A DNA stretch of 10,802 nt from Euperipatoides rowelli (taxonomy: Eukaryota; Onychophora; Udeonychophora; Euonychophora; Peripatopsidae), in the NCBI GenBank assembly GCA_003024985.2, contig PXIH01S0002135.1; one strand, written 5' to 3'. This document shows, piece by piece, positions 1 to 7,693 of this stretch (positions are counted from its first letter, which is position 1; the number at the start of each line of letters is the position of its first letter). A program made the position numbers and the translations under genes. The notes below the pieces were generated by a model. It saw nothing but the letters and a program-made list of their open reading frames with translations, was not told where the DNA came from and did no database searches.

Positions 1-40
1 TTCCAGAAACACTAGAAATGAACCCTTCATCAATCCAAAC

Positions 41-80
41 CCCTCCCTCCCCCCAAAAAAAAATTTATTGAAAAAAAAAA
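41..80. repeat. Low-complexity pyrimidine/poly-A tract
   Basis: A C/T-rich run (CCCCTCCCTCCCCCC) leads directly into two A-rich runs separated by TTTATTG. This is simple-sequence DNA with no coding or transposon signal. Nothing else is recognisable between 1 and 120. Confidence 0.7.
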
Positions 81-124
81 TGGTATATACAGTATACAAA
101 ATAAAGTTCATAATTTCGCGCTTA

Positions 125-186
125 CACGCCTAGCGAGTGATTCAACAATCATTGGAACTATATTTTAAAATCTCACTGCAGGCGTG
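125..186. repeat. Imperfect inverted repeat (fold-back)
   Basis: CACGCCT (125-131) is complementary to AGGCGTG (180-186). Inside it AGTGA (136-140) is complementary to TCACT (173-177), so a two-part stem could form with a small internal loop and a loop of about 32 bases. A competing short hairpin, TGATT-CAAC-AATCA, lies at 138-151. The piece is richer in G+C and CpG than its surroundings. Function unknown. Confidence 0.55.
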
Positions 187-464
187 ACAAATTCTACAAT
201 TCGGGTCTAAATAATGTCACTTAGCTTTAGTCTTTATTAATCCAGAAAAAATATTATTTACGTTTGTTATAGTTCAGAAATTTAAAAAAATTCCAATTGT
301 AAAATATTCACTAGCATAAACTCTAAAAATCGATCAATAATACTTAAAATGATCAGACAAATTTAGATTTCTATATATTTGCAAATCTCAACGTCATAAA
401 ATCACATGACTTATTTGATTAATAAATTAGTAGCTGATATGCTCTTGGCTCGATTGTTTACCTA

Positions 465-508
465 GAAAGTTCGTTTTTCTGATAATCGTATCAGAACGCT
501 GAACTTTC
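465..508. repeat. Two-part hairpin, 8 + 8 bp perfect arms
   Basis: GAAAGTTC (465-472) pairs with GAACTTTC (501-508). After four unpaired bases on each side, TTCTGATA (477-484) pairs with TATCAGAA (489-496) around a 4-base loop, ATCG. All 16 pairs are perfect and the internal loop is symmetric (GTTT opposite CGCT). Confidence 0.75.
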
Positions 509-512
509 CCGG

Positions 513-540
513 TATCCCACCACATATTGGTGGAGGGATA
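513..540. repeat. Hairpin with 3-base bulge
   Basis: TATCCC (513-518) pairs with GGGATA (535-540). It continues as ACCA (519-522) with TGGT (528-531) around loop CATAT. GGA (532-534) is left as a bulge. It lies four bases after the preceding hairpin. Confidence 0.65.
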
Positions 541-640
541 TTTGATCTGGTAGCAAACAACAACAGATCGTGTGCTAAAAGGTGCATTTAGCTTTTTAGC
601 ATGCGATTACAGTAGTTAGTAGTTCACCAGATCTAATATT
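537..640. repeat. Long-armed inverted repeat enclosing a smaller hairpin
   Basis: The 15-base arms 537-551 and 626-640 (core GATCTGGT and ACCAGATC) match at 13 positions in inverted orientation. Within the intervening sequence, ATCG and TGCTAAAA (567-580) face TTTTAGCA and CGAT (594-607), separated by a symmetric TG/TG mismatch, giving another 4 + 8 bp stem with a 13-base loop. The left arm shares four bases with the hairpin before it, so the two cannot both form completely. Confidence 0.65.
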
Positions 641-1076
641 CTTCCGCAAAATAGTGGTGGGCAGGTAACGGAATCTGACCAAAAAATCAAAATAAGTTAA
701 CTATTATTCAACCACCCTATTATTTAAAAATGCAAACACAATGTACAATAAAATAATTATTTAGGAGAGAATCGGGTGTGAAGAATCTACCAGTTTTTGG
801 TTGAAGTTTTTGATGCACGATTTCCTCAATGGAATACGCTATCTAACGTTAATCATAGAGCATTGAAAAATTGCAACATAAATTACTGATTGATTTTCCT
901 AAAAATACAAAACTTCTCGTCCATCTTTCCATTTGTTACGGCTGATGATCGGTCACTGGATAAACATTTAATTTTTTTTTACAATATTTGCAATTGATAA
1001 TATTTTTAGGAAGCCAGAACATGAATACATATTGTAAAATAGTACTACAAAGTTCACGAACGGTGAAATATTTTTT

Positions 1077-1135
1077 AAACAGTAGCAGTGCTACAGTTTC
1101 TGCTACTTAGTTTATTAAAGTAGCTCAGCTACTTT
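1077..1135. repeat. GTAGC/GCTAC palindrome cluster
   Basis: AGTAGCAG (1081-1088) is complementary to CTGCTACT (1100-1107), with AAAC and GTTT flanking as a possible extension. Immediately after, AAAGTAGCT (1117-1125) and AGCTACTTT (1127-1135) form a perfect 9-bp palindrome around a single C. The word GTAGC or GCTAC recurs several times. It resembles the self-complementary ends of short inverted-repeat transposons, but no family can be named. Confidence 0.6.
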
Positions 1136-1706
1136 GCTGCTTCTTTATAGAAAAAAATTGATATTTGCATATTAACAAAACGACCGGTATTAGTTTAATC
1201 TAGCATTTCTTCACAATTCTAATCTTTAATCCATCCTGATGCCCTACTACAAACTTATTTATTAATTTATTTAGATTAAAGTTAGGTTAAAATTATTGAT
1301 TCACTAAATGGGTTAGGGTTCAAGGTTTGTTTGAAAGTTAGGACTGTTAAGAAAATGTTTGTTTAAACAAAATCATATCATTAGTCATGTTCATATGGAA
1401 GTAAGTTATGAAAAAATGTATCTTGATACTTCTCTATTAAAACTTTCATGAAGACATTTCTTTAGTAAATGCCGAATATATTGCTGTGTAAATGGCAAGT
1501 GCGATGATGAACTTTGTTTAAAATTAATTTAACTGAAAATTAAAGTTTATAAAATTTGAAGGTGACAAGAAAATATAGAAGTTTTCATAAATTTCTATTA
1601 TCATTTTGAAACCACTTTGCAAAGATAGAAATTGAAGATTTAGCATTTTAATTCTGGTATGTACAGGTAACTTTAAACAAAAATTGTCTGACAAGCGAAA
1701 AGACTG
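1136..1706. other. AT-rich stretch, nothing recognised
   Basis: I see no coding signal, RNA gene or repeat array here. One minus-strand open frame of 63 codons (1524-1715) has no recognisable motif and runs into the adjoining AT-rich element, so it is not called as a gene. Confidence 0.6.
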
Positions 1707-1828
1707 AAAATACAAAAGTATTTTGTATTTTGATATTTGAATTTTGAAAGTATTTTATATTTTGTATTTCAAATACATGTTTGGGGGATGTCTTTGTGTT
1801 GTATTTCACATACTTTTTTTAGTATTTT
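1707..1828. mobile_element. Small AT-rich element with inverted ends (MITE-like)
   Basis: The left end AAAATACAAAAGTATTTTG (from 1707) resembles the reverse complement of the right end, which reads AAAATACTAAAAAAAGTATG inward from 1828. The left end is itself an 11-bp hairpin (1707-1717 with 1721-1731), and GTATTTCAAATAC in the middle is another small palindrome. The 122-base piece has no coding capacity. It begins exactly where the LINE reverse transcriptase homology stops, so it probably inserted there or marks a deletion junction. I could not see a clear target-site duplication. An AT-rich satellite fragment is the alternative. Confidence 0.45.
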
Positions 1829-2279
1829 GCCAATTCCTGATCCACTTAATGGCTATTCATACCAACATTTGTTCAATAAATACACTATAGTCTATATTAT
1901 TAAATGCCTTAATAAAATCCAGCATGAAGGAGTTGACCCTTGAATTAACCACATCTAAACTCTACTGTATTATGAATATAAATAGCCAAATATAGTCATG
2001 CTAATCTTCTCCTACACCCTCCAAACTGGAACACATTAATCTTTAGGCTGATTAAATACATGATATGTATTTCTATTATTTTTGGTATTACAGATGAGAC
2101 TGATATTAGTTTTATCTGTTCATGACCAGAAGAATTTTTATTTTTTGGTATGGGAATCAAAAGAGTTTTCTTCCATTTATTAGGGCAGTATGACTTAATA
2201 TGGACAGATTAATTAATGATGTAATAGGCTTAACCAACAATTCAGCAACATCCCTAAGAACAATAGAGGAATCATAACC
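1829..2279 (-). pseudogene. LINE reverse transcriptase, N-terminal half only
   Basis: GYDSSIVLRDVAELLVKPIT (from 2279) fits the RT0/RT1 block. A frame change leads to NKWKKTLLIPIPKNK (W at 2175-2173) and then IKLISVSSVIPKIIEI, the WK-a-viPipK and sKi-E blocks. A degraded FQFGGCRRRLA resembles the QFGFR block. DFIKAFNNID (1919-1890) is RT motif A, keeping the first catalytic Asp, with Asn replacing the Asp expected after KAF. A stop follows, then IAIKWIRNW, and homology ends at about 1830. Motifs B to E are absent. Several frame changes and stops make it non-functional. Confidence 0.9.
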
Positions 2280-2460
2280 ATTTCTGAAGTTGTATATATT
2301 GAGTAATAGACCTCAATTGATCAAATACCGTATCATTTCTGATATTTCACATTCATTTTGATAGGTTGACAAAAGACTACTATCCAGTGTTTGATGATTA
2401 TTTTCTAGTTTTTAAAAATAGTTAATAATTTTATTTTCTGTATCAATAATACTATGATTA

Positions 2461-2870
2461 GGAGAAATAATTTGTTTTTGCGAGATTACTTTTACCGATT
2501 ATTGAATTTAATGATTTATAATATTTTACTATTGATTTGTTATTTTCATTCAATGAAAATCTGAGATATTCCGTTTTAGCTATTCTTATTACCCGTTTAG
2601 TTTTAATATTAACTTCTTTCAATTGATTTTTTTTTCCATATTCATAGTTTTCTATAATTCTTTTCTTGATATTTCAATAGATCAATAATATTTTATTGAT
2701 CCACTTACAATTATTGATATTAATTTATTTTTGTATGATTGGGAAACATATATGATATAGTTCATCGATAAAGTTGTGAAAACATTATGGAGTCTGGTTA
2801 ACATCATTAATATGTAACCAGTTTGACCAATCATGATCAACAAAAACAACATTCTCCATGGATTCATATA
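2461..2870 (-). pseudogene. LINE linker between endonuclease and reverse transcriptase
   Basis: From 2841 downward one minus-strand frame holds for about 127 codons with only three internal stops. It contains DHDWSNWLHINDVNQ, a block ending CFPIIQK, then CKWINK, a basic helix region with IKKRIIENYEYGKK, and RIAKTEYLRF followed by YYKSLNSIIGK. The order fits the usual linker: a W-containing helix, then fP...K, kWi, basic helix, aK..Yy and iigk. The early part (2870-2842) continues as ESMENVVF in the same frame. This is the best-preserved part of the element and fixes its orientation. Confidence 0.85.
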
Positions 2871-2919
2871 AGATGATTTACGCTTAGGTCTAAACCTTAT
2901 TCTTTATTTTACCAGCTGC

Positions 2920-3131
2920 ATTGTTTGATGACTAATGACCATCGTTTGATGACTAATGACCATTGTTTGATGACTAATGAGCATTGTTTGATGACTAATG
3001 ACCATTGTTTGATGACTAATGACCATTTTTTGATGANTAATGACCATTNTTTGATGANTAATGACCATTGTTTGATGACTAATGACCATTGTTTGATGAC
3101 TAATGACCATTGTTTAATGACTAATGACCAT
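2920..3131. repeat. 21-bp minisatellite, 10 copies
   Basis: The plus-strand unit is ATTGTT followed by TGATGACTAATGACC. Ten copies run head to tail with very little divergence (single changes such as ATCGTT, GAGC, ATTTTT, TTTAATG). Three ambiguous bases lie at 3037, 3049 and 3058. Because 21 is a multiple of 3, both strands show repetitive open frames (MTNDHCL on plus, MVISHQT on minus); these are not genes. The array lies inside the LINE, directly after the endonuclease SDH codons and in the same frame. The high identity of its copies, against the decay around them, suggests late amplification. Confidence 0.95.
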
Positions 3132-3720
3132 ATGGTCTGAAGTATTATTAGTGCTAAGAACTATTATATTTTATTGGAAATAAATATTTGTATAACATTT
3201 GTCAAGTATATTGAAACCTCAAGACGGGATTTTAGCAATTTTCCTAAAATTTGGTAGACAATCAAAATACTTTGTATTAAGATAATTATAGTCTCCCAAA
3301 ATTAAAATATTTTCATTGATGTTAATGGACATAAGACAATCTCCCTCATGTGCTAGATAAGCTATTAATATATTTTTATTGTAGAAGGTTACTATCCCAA
3401 ACCAAGACAAACTATGTGGTAAATATGTCAATCTGCATACCTACATCACTACCTCCAACATTGGATTATTTGATTCTGTTATTTGATGAACAGCAAACAT
3501 TTTTTGATATAACACCTCCACCTTAAGCTTTATCTGTCCTTATTCTTATTAAATAAAAGTGCTGATACTCCCATATATCAAAGACTTCAATGTGGTCATC
3601 TTTGAGCAATGTCTCCATATACTTTAAATAGAAATATCTGGAATTATTTTTGGCATCTCAATTTGTATCTGATCAAACCTATTTATCATTGACCTTACAT
3701 TATTAAACAATATTGACAGA
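3132..3720 (-). pseudogene. LINE APE-type endonuclease domain, broken
   Basis: Read on the minus strand, the domain opens with LSILFNNVRSMINRFDQIQI (codons from 3719), which fits the family's first catalytic Asn block. The expected TETW block is degraded to stop-SIW near 3626. After a frame change come RIRTDKA, a stop, and GGGV (3522-3511), the typical basic-plus-GGGV segment. After a further frame change ILGDYNYLN (GDYN at 3296-3285) matches the GDFN active-site motif, and SDH (3140-3132) matches the final catalytic SDH. At least two frame changes and four stops show it is inactive. The order and spacing of the motifs make chance unlikely. Confidence 0.87.
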
Positions 3721-3869
3721 TTCTGAGAATGACTATGATTAGTTCTGACTTGAATTATATTACTCCTTCACTCCAGATTATATATATCTATTGCTATGGA
3801 GGTTGACATCACATTCTCCAACATTAATAATTTTTATTTTTTTATACCATTTATCAGTAAATCCTTATT

Positions 3870-4104
3870 TTTTTCCAGCTCTCGTTCCTCTCTTGGTGTG
3901 AAATGCTTTTAAAATTCCTAAAGATTTTAGCATATTTAAAACTTCATCATTTTATTGTCGTGATTTACATCTATACCTTTTTGATAACAAGCATTCAAAA
4001 TTATACTTCTTTATAGTACGGTATGCTAATATCAGGCCATCTTCAATGTAAAATCCATTAGGTAAAGTTAATAAACTGTAATATACAAACAATTCAATGC
4101 TTAT
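3870..4104 (-). pseudogene. Pre-endonuclease segment of the LINE
   Basis: A minus-strand frame is open from 4104 to a stop at 3954-3952 and then continues in the same frame. It contains KKYNFECLLSKRYRCKS and, after the stop, LKSLGILKAFHTKRGTRAGK. The basic RG-x-RAGK stretch just before the endonuclease is typical of the linker ahead of the endonuclease in several deuterostome LINEs, as I recall them. Further upstream the frame reads PNGFYIEDG, which I do not recognise. No start codon or 5' untranslated region can be placed. Confidence 0.7.
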
Positions 4105-4962
4105 TTATTCCAAACTTTTATTGGACCAAATATTAAAACATAAACAATTAGATTAAAGGCGTACAGTACAGAAGAATTATGTAAAATAACAAACATCAAT
4201 TGATTTCAGTTAATTAACAGCGGCAGTCATAGGCACCATTTTTTTTAATCTTGTCCCACTTGGACCTATGTATTTTATTATTTCAGAAATAATTCTTTAT
4301 GTCAGAGATATTAGTTTAACTGCACTTTATTAAAATTTTTGAATAACATTCTCTAGTGGATCGATCTAACAATATTGATTTGCCATGGGGGACAATGGTT
4401 TGTGTATAGGCTTGGGGGGAATGCAAGAAATAATAGAACTTTATATTTGTCTGAAATAATTTTGTTTTTTGTTAGACATACTATATCTTCAGTCTAAGAT
4501 TATTGAAGCTATTTGAAAAATTGAATTTAATGATTATAAAATATGCATTTCAATTATTGATCAATATTCATTTAAAAAAAAAACACAAAGAAAACAAATC
4601 CTGATTGTTTGAAATTCCTAAGATAAATATCATATATTATGTGATAAACTATTATAAAAATCGATTGAAAAAACAGCAGGAAAAAATATTCCATATTAAA
4701 AACACACACAAAAAAATATTTCTCATTTAGATAGCAATTAGAAATGTGTCAGCGGACGATTCTTTCAAATAGTTTTCTCAAATAAGTAAAAAAAAAAGAT
4801 TTTCAGATTTTTAAATTACTTTTTTTCTTCATTTCTAATTTGTAATATTAATTATTTAAAATGAATTTAATTTAGAAATAATTATGTTTCCATGAAGTGA
4901 CATCAAGTGGAAATAAATAAACTCTTTATTATCTGCAGTTTTATACTCTTCAAAAATCATAA
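4105..4962. other. AT-rich stretch, nothing recognised
   Basis: There is no coding signal, RNA gene or clear repeat. A purine-flanked CCAT...ATGG mini-palindrome near 4383 and scattered A runs are unremarkable. The part next to 4105 could be further 5' LINE sequence too decayed to read. Confidence 0.55.
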
Positions 4963-4979
4963 ATCATCATCATCATCAT
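4963..4979. repeat. Short (ATC)n microsatellite
   Basis: Five full ATC units plus AT form an uninterrupted run. It lies about 80 bases upstream of a long tract with the opposite strand polarity (GAT-rich on the plus strand). Confidence 0.85.
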
Positions 4980-5040
4980 TATATTATTAAAATTGTAATC
5001 ATATTTATTATTATAATATGAGTTTTATTAAATTACTATT

Positions 5041-5760
5041 ATTATTAGATAATAAATATAAACAAGAGGATGAGATAAAAATAGTGATAGAAATAAGGAA
5101 GCTAAATAGGAGGATGAGAATGAAAAGCTATGGATATGGTGGTGATAAAGTTAATGATAATTAGAATGAGGCTGAAGATGAGTTGGTAATGTGAATAATT
5201 GGGATGAGAAAGATGAGATAAAGATTGTAAGGTGATTGGGTTAAATACAAATACAAATATGATGGACAACAACAAACTATAGTCCAGCGAGGTTGATGAT
5301 GATAATGGGATCATGATGAGGATTGATGATGGAGATTATGTTGTTGATTATGATGTATATTGTGATAAGGATTATGATAGTGATATGTTGAGGATGAGCT
5401 TGTAATGATTATGATGTTAATGATGAAGAGGAGAAAGGATGAGGAGATAGAATGAGAATAATGATGGCTGATGGTTTGAGAATGATTAGATCAAAATGAG
5501 TATGATGATGTTGAGGAAAAGAATGAAGTGAATGGTGACAAGGATGAGAAGAATAAAGACAAGCTTTAATGATAATGCTGATGAAATGATAATGATGGGG
5601 ATGAAGATTAAAATGAAGAAAATAAAGAGGATTAAATGATATGAACTGTTAAGAAAGAGGAATAAGGGAACAAGAAAAGTGCTGATCATGATGATAATAA
5701 TGAAAAGGATAATGATGATCATAATGATAAGATTGAGGAAAATTAGAAGGATCCTTAAAA
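5041..5760. repeat. Degenerate GAT/GATGA purine-rich tract, almost C-free
   Basis: The plus strand is a long degenerate mixture of GAT, GATGA, GATAAT and GAGGA words. By my hand count only 28 of 720 bases are C, against abundant G, so the two strands differ sharply in composition. A, G and T dominate, with many short purine runs. Minus-strand open frames in this tract (5102-5314 and 5486-5722, rich in Ile, Leu, Phe and Ser) are artefacts of the composition: they lack motifs and sit in simple sequence. It looks like an old, mutated trinucleotide-type satellite. C is still scarce but less so up to about 5880. Confidence 0.85.
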
Positions 5761-7108
5761 AATTGGGGTTATGATGCTGATGTGGACATTCAGAAGAATA
5801 TAAAGAGTTTAGAGAGGACTTGGAAGATAATATTGTTGTGGACTGGTGATAACAAATAGGAGAAGTATTGATAATTAATATGATGTAAAGTTTGAAACCT
5901 ACAATTATAAAATTGATATCATTTCAGTAAATGATGGTTGTAACAATAATATAAATATTTCAGCTTATTATCAATGTCATTGCTTGTATTTGTTTTCCCT
6001 TTTAATCCTCCTGTTTATCCATAGTAAAGATAAAGGTATATTGTGCATTTCCTTAAATGATCCTTCATTTTTTGATCTATGAAAGTGTAGTGTATTATGA
6101 TGCTCAAAAATATTCATATCTTTATTATTTTATATTCCATGAATGCCATTATCATCTACTCCCCTCCCCATCTCAATAATATTTTTTAATTATTAAAAAT
6201 TTATCCAACTGCATGATTCATTTTAGTATTTTAGTTTGTAATTTATATTAACAATCTCTTATGATCTGAAAGTTCTTATTTTTTAAACTTTCATCCCTGA
6301 AAAAATATAAAGATGAAAAACCAGCCTCCCCCCTCCCACCTCTTGCTTTTTTATTTATTTATGTACTGAAATATTCCTAACTACTATGAAAAATTTCCAC
6401 TACATCCTTAGAAACACATGACCAATATGAAAATAAATTCAGACAGTTCCCATAGTCCAATCTTTCTCATTTCTAAACTGTCTTAGGATTTGAATCCTAA
6501 CTTTATGTAAAAAAAAAAAATATTGTAGTTTTCATAATATTAAATAAAATGATTTTTTTTTTTGTAAAAGGTCATTATTGCTTTTATGCATTCTATTTTG
6601 AAGCAGATTTTTTGTTGTTGTTATTTTCAAAGTAAATATGTATTATACACTGAATTTTCTTCAGATTCATCCAAGAAATTTGAGCAAACTTGATCTCTTT
6701 AGGAAATTAATATCAGAGAAGATTTCTTTTAGAATTGAAGAGCTTTTATATATATTAACTACTGGTTTAAAAATTGATTGATTCAGTTATTTTTTTTTTA
6801 TATATTACATTTATCTTATTTACCAAAATAGTTCAATTTCTATCTCCAAATACCCCGTAAACAATTGTTAAACATCAGTTATTTGCTAAAGAATCTTTTC
6901 ATGTGGAAATATTTAAGAAACCTTTCTTTTTCACTTCACAAAACTCCTTTCATAAACTTTGAAACAATTTTTGAACATTTTAACCTACAGACTCTTCTAA
7001 ATTTGTTTTTTTCTTTTCAAAATATCCAATTAGAGTAATTTCAGTTTTTCAAATGCTAGTGATTTAAATTTTTTTTAAATATACAGGATATATTTTAAAT
7101 GCTTATTA
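5761..7108. other. AT-rich stretch with no gene seen
   Basis: I see only simple-sequence features: T and A runs, a pyrimidine tract (about 6328-6356), and one 8-bp palindrome at 6483-6500. No reading frame, RNA gene or transposon protein is recognisable. CpG is nearly absent. Confidence 0.6.
6483..6500. repeat. Perfect 8-bp palindrome
   Basis: TTAGGATT and AATCCTAA flank a two-base centre TG. The centre superficially resembles a tRNA B box, but the spacing is wrong and no A box or cloverleaf was found. Confidence 0.6.
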
Positions 7109-7122
7109 CCGCCATCTAGTGG
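7109..7122 (-). promoter_or_regulatory. CTCF-type binding site (sequence match)
   Basis: On the minus strand the 14 bases read CCACTAGATGGCGG. This agrees at every position with the usual core consensus CCASYAGRKGGCRS of CTCF, the zinc-finger protein that anchors chromatin loops and insulators in bilaterian animals. It contains two of the very few CpG/GC-rich positions in a long AT-rich stretch. Binding is unproven. The same word also occurs inside some animal repeats, so it may have arrived with one. Confidence 0.5.
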
Positions 7123-7693
7123 ATTTTATTCGAAACATCATTAATATTATTCTTGGATAATATACATTTTCAGGTTATCACAGATTTCATGTGATGACTG
7201 CTTTCTTTATCAATACATATAAGATTAGAGTTAGGATGAATCAGGGAATTGTAAAAAAAAACAACATTTAATGAGGTTTTGAGAGATAAAAGCGGGACAC
7301 AGCCTACACCCAAAATTTAATAATTAATGTTAAATGTATATATTTTTTTGTAAATACAATGCAAATATACTTTTTAATGTGTAGTCTACTGATAACATAA
7401 TCAATTTATTCATTATTTACAAGGACGTAATATTAAAAAGAAATCCATAATAAAAAATGCATTACATTTGATATTTACTTAAAATTAATGTTGATATGAA
7501 AAATACTGCAATTAGAATATTATGGTATGTGAGTACCATTGATGATGTCATCAAGAAATGCTGTTATATGTGACACCATTATATGCTACAATTGAGATAA
7601 AAATGCTTGTAATATAGATGCTGCCATTTTAGAGTGATAAAAATAATGTCTTATATAAAAACTAAAACTACTAAACATTTTTAAATCTCTTGC
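7123..7693. other. AT-rich spacer with small palindromes
   Basis: No gene was recognised. ATCACA (7177-7182) pairs with TGTGAT (7190-7195). ATGGTA (7522-7527) pairs with TACCAT (7534-7539), directly followed by TTGATGA (7539-7545) with TCATCAA (7548-7554). These are short, and in AT-rich DNA some are expected by chance. Confidence 0.5.

Larger units (their letters stand above)
452..675. other. Compound fold-back block with several nested stems
   Basis: About 220 bases can be closed by an outer stem in which GATT and TTACC (452-462) face GGTAA and AATC (664-675). Inside lie, in order, a two-part hairpin (465-508), a hairpin with a bulge (513-540), and a long-armed inverted repeat (537-551 with 626-640) that encloses another two-part hairpin (567-607). 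No protein reading frame runs through it, and its CpGs are not depleted. It could be the end of a fold-back or inverted-repeat transposon, a structured RNA, or a cruciform-forming DNA element. The complementarities are visible directly; the folded form and any role are inference. I do not recognise the family. Confidence 0.55.
1829..4104 (-). mobile_element. Decayed non-LTR retrotransposon (LINE), CR1/L2-like
   Basis: Minus-strand conceptual translation gives the ordered landmarks of a LINE ORF2. A pre-endonuclease segment comes first (about 4104-3870), followed by an APE-type endonuclease (about 3720-3132), the linker between endonuclease and polymerase (about 2870-2461), and the start of a reverse transcriptase (about 2280-1829). 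Such a protein nicks target DNA and copies its own RNA into the nick. This copy is dead: it uses at least three changes of frame, has stops in every segment, and ends after RT motif A. Motif C (the YADD region), the thumb and the 3' tail are missing. Loss of the 3' part is unusual, because LINEs normally truncate at the 5' end, so it implies a later deletion or insertion. The CR1/L2 assignment is by general motif look only. Confidence 0.9.

Noticed and set aside
1309-1321. Telomere-like GGGTTAGGGTT
   Set aside because: Fewer than two units; no array.
1737-1943. Plus-strand 68-codon open frame
   Set aside because: It overlaps the LINE reverse transcriptase motif A and the inverted-end element on the opposite strand; it is the antisense shadow of that region and has no motif of its own.
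2904-3140. Repetitive open frames on both strands (MTNDHCL and MVISHQT)
   Set aside because: Both come from the 21-bp tandem repeat, whose length is a multiple of 3. They have no independent coding signal; the minus frame only reflects its position in the dead LINE.
4747-4756. TGTCAGCGGA shared with 9506-9515
   Set aside because: A single shared 10-base word is expected many times by chance in 10 kb and the flanks do not match.
5486-5722. 78-residue hydrophobic minus-strand open frame, resembling a membrane peptide
   Set aside because: It lies wholly inside the GAT-rich simple tract; the Ile/Leu/Phe richness follows from ATC/ATT codons opposite GAT/AAT.
6486-6497. tRNA B-box-like GGATTTGAATCC
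   Set aside because: It has one base too many for the B box, and no A box, acceptor stem or anticodon arm lies at the right distance.
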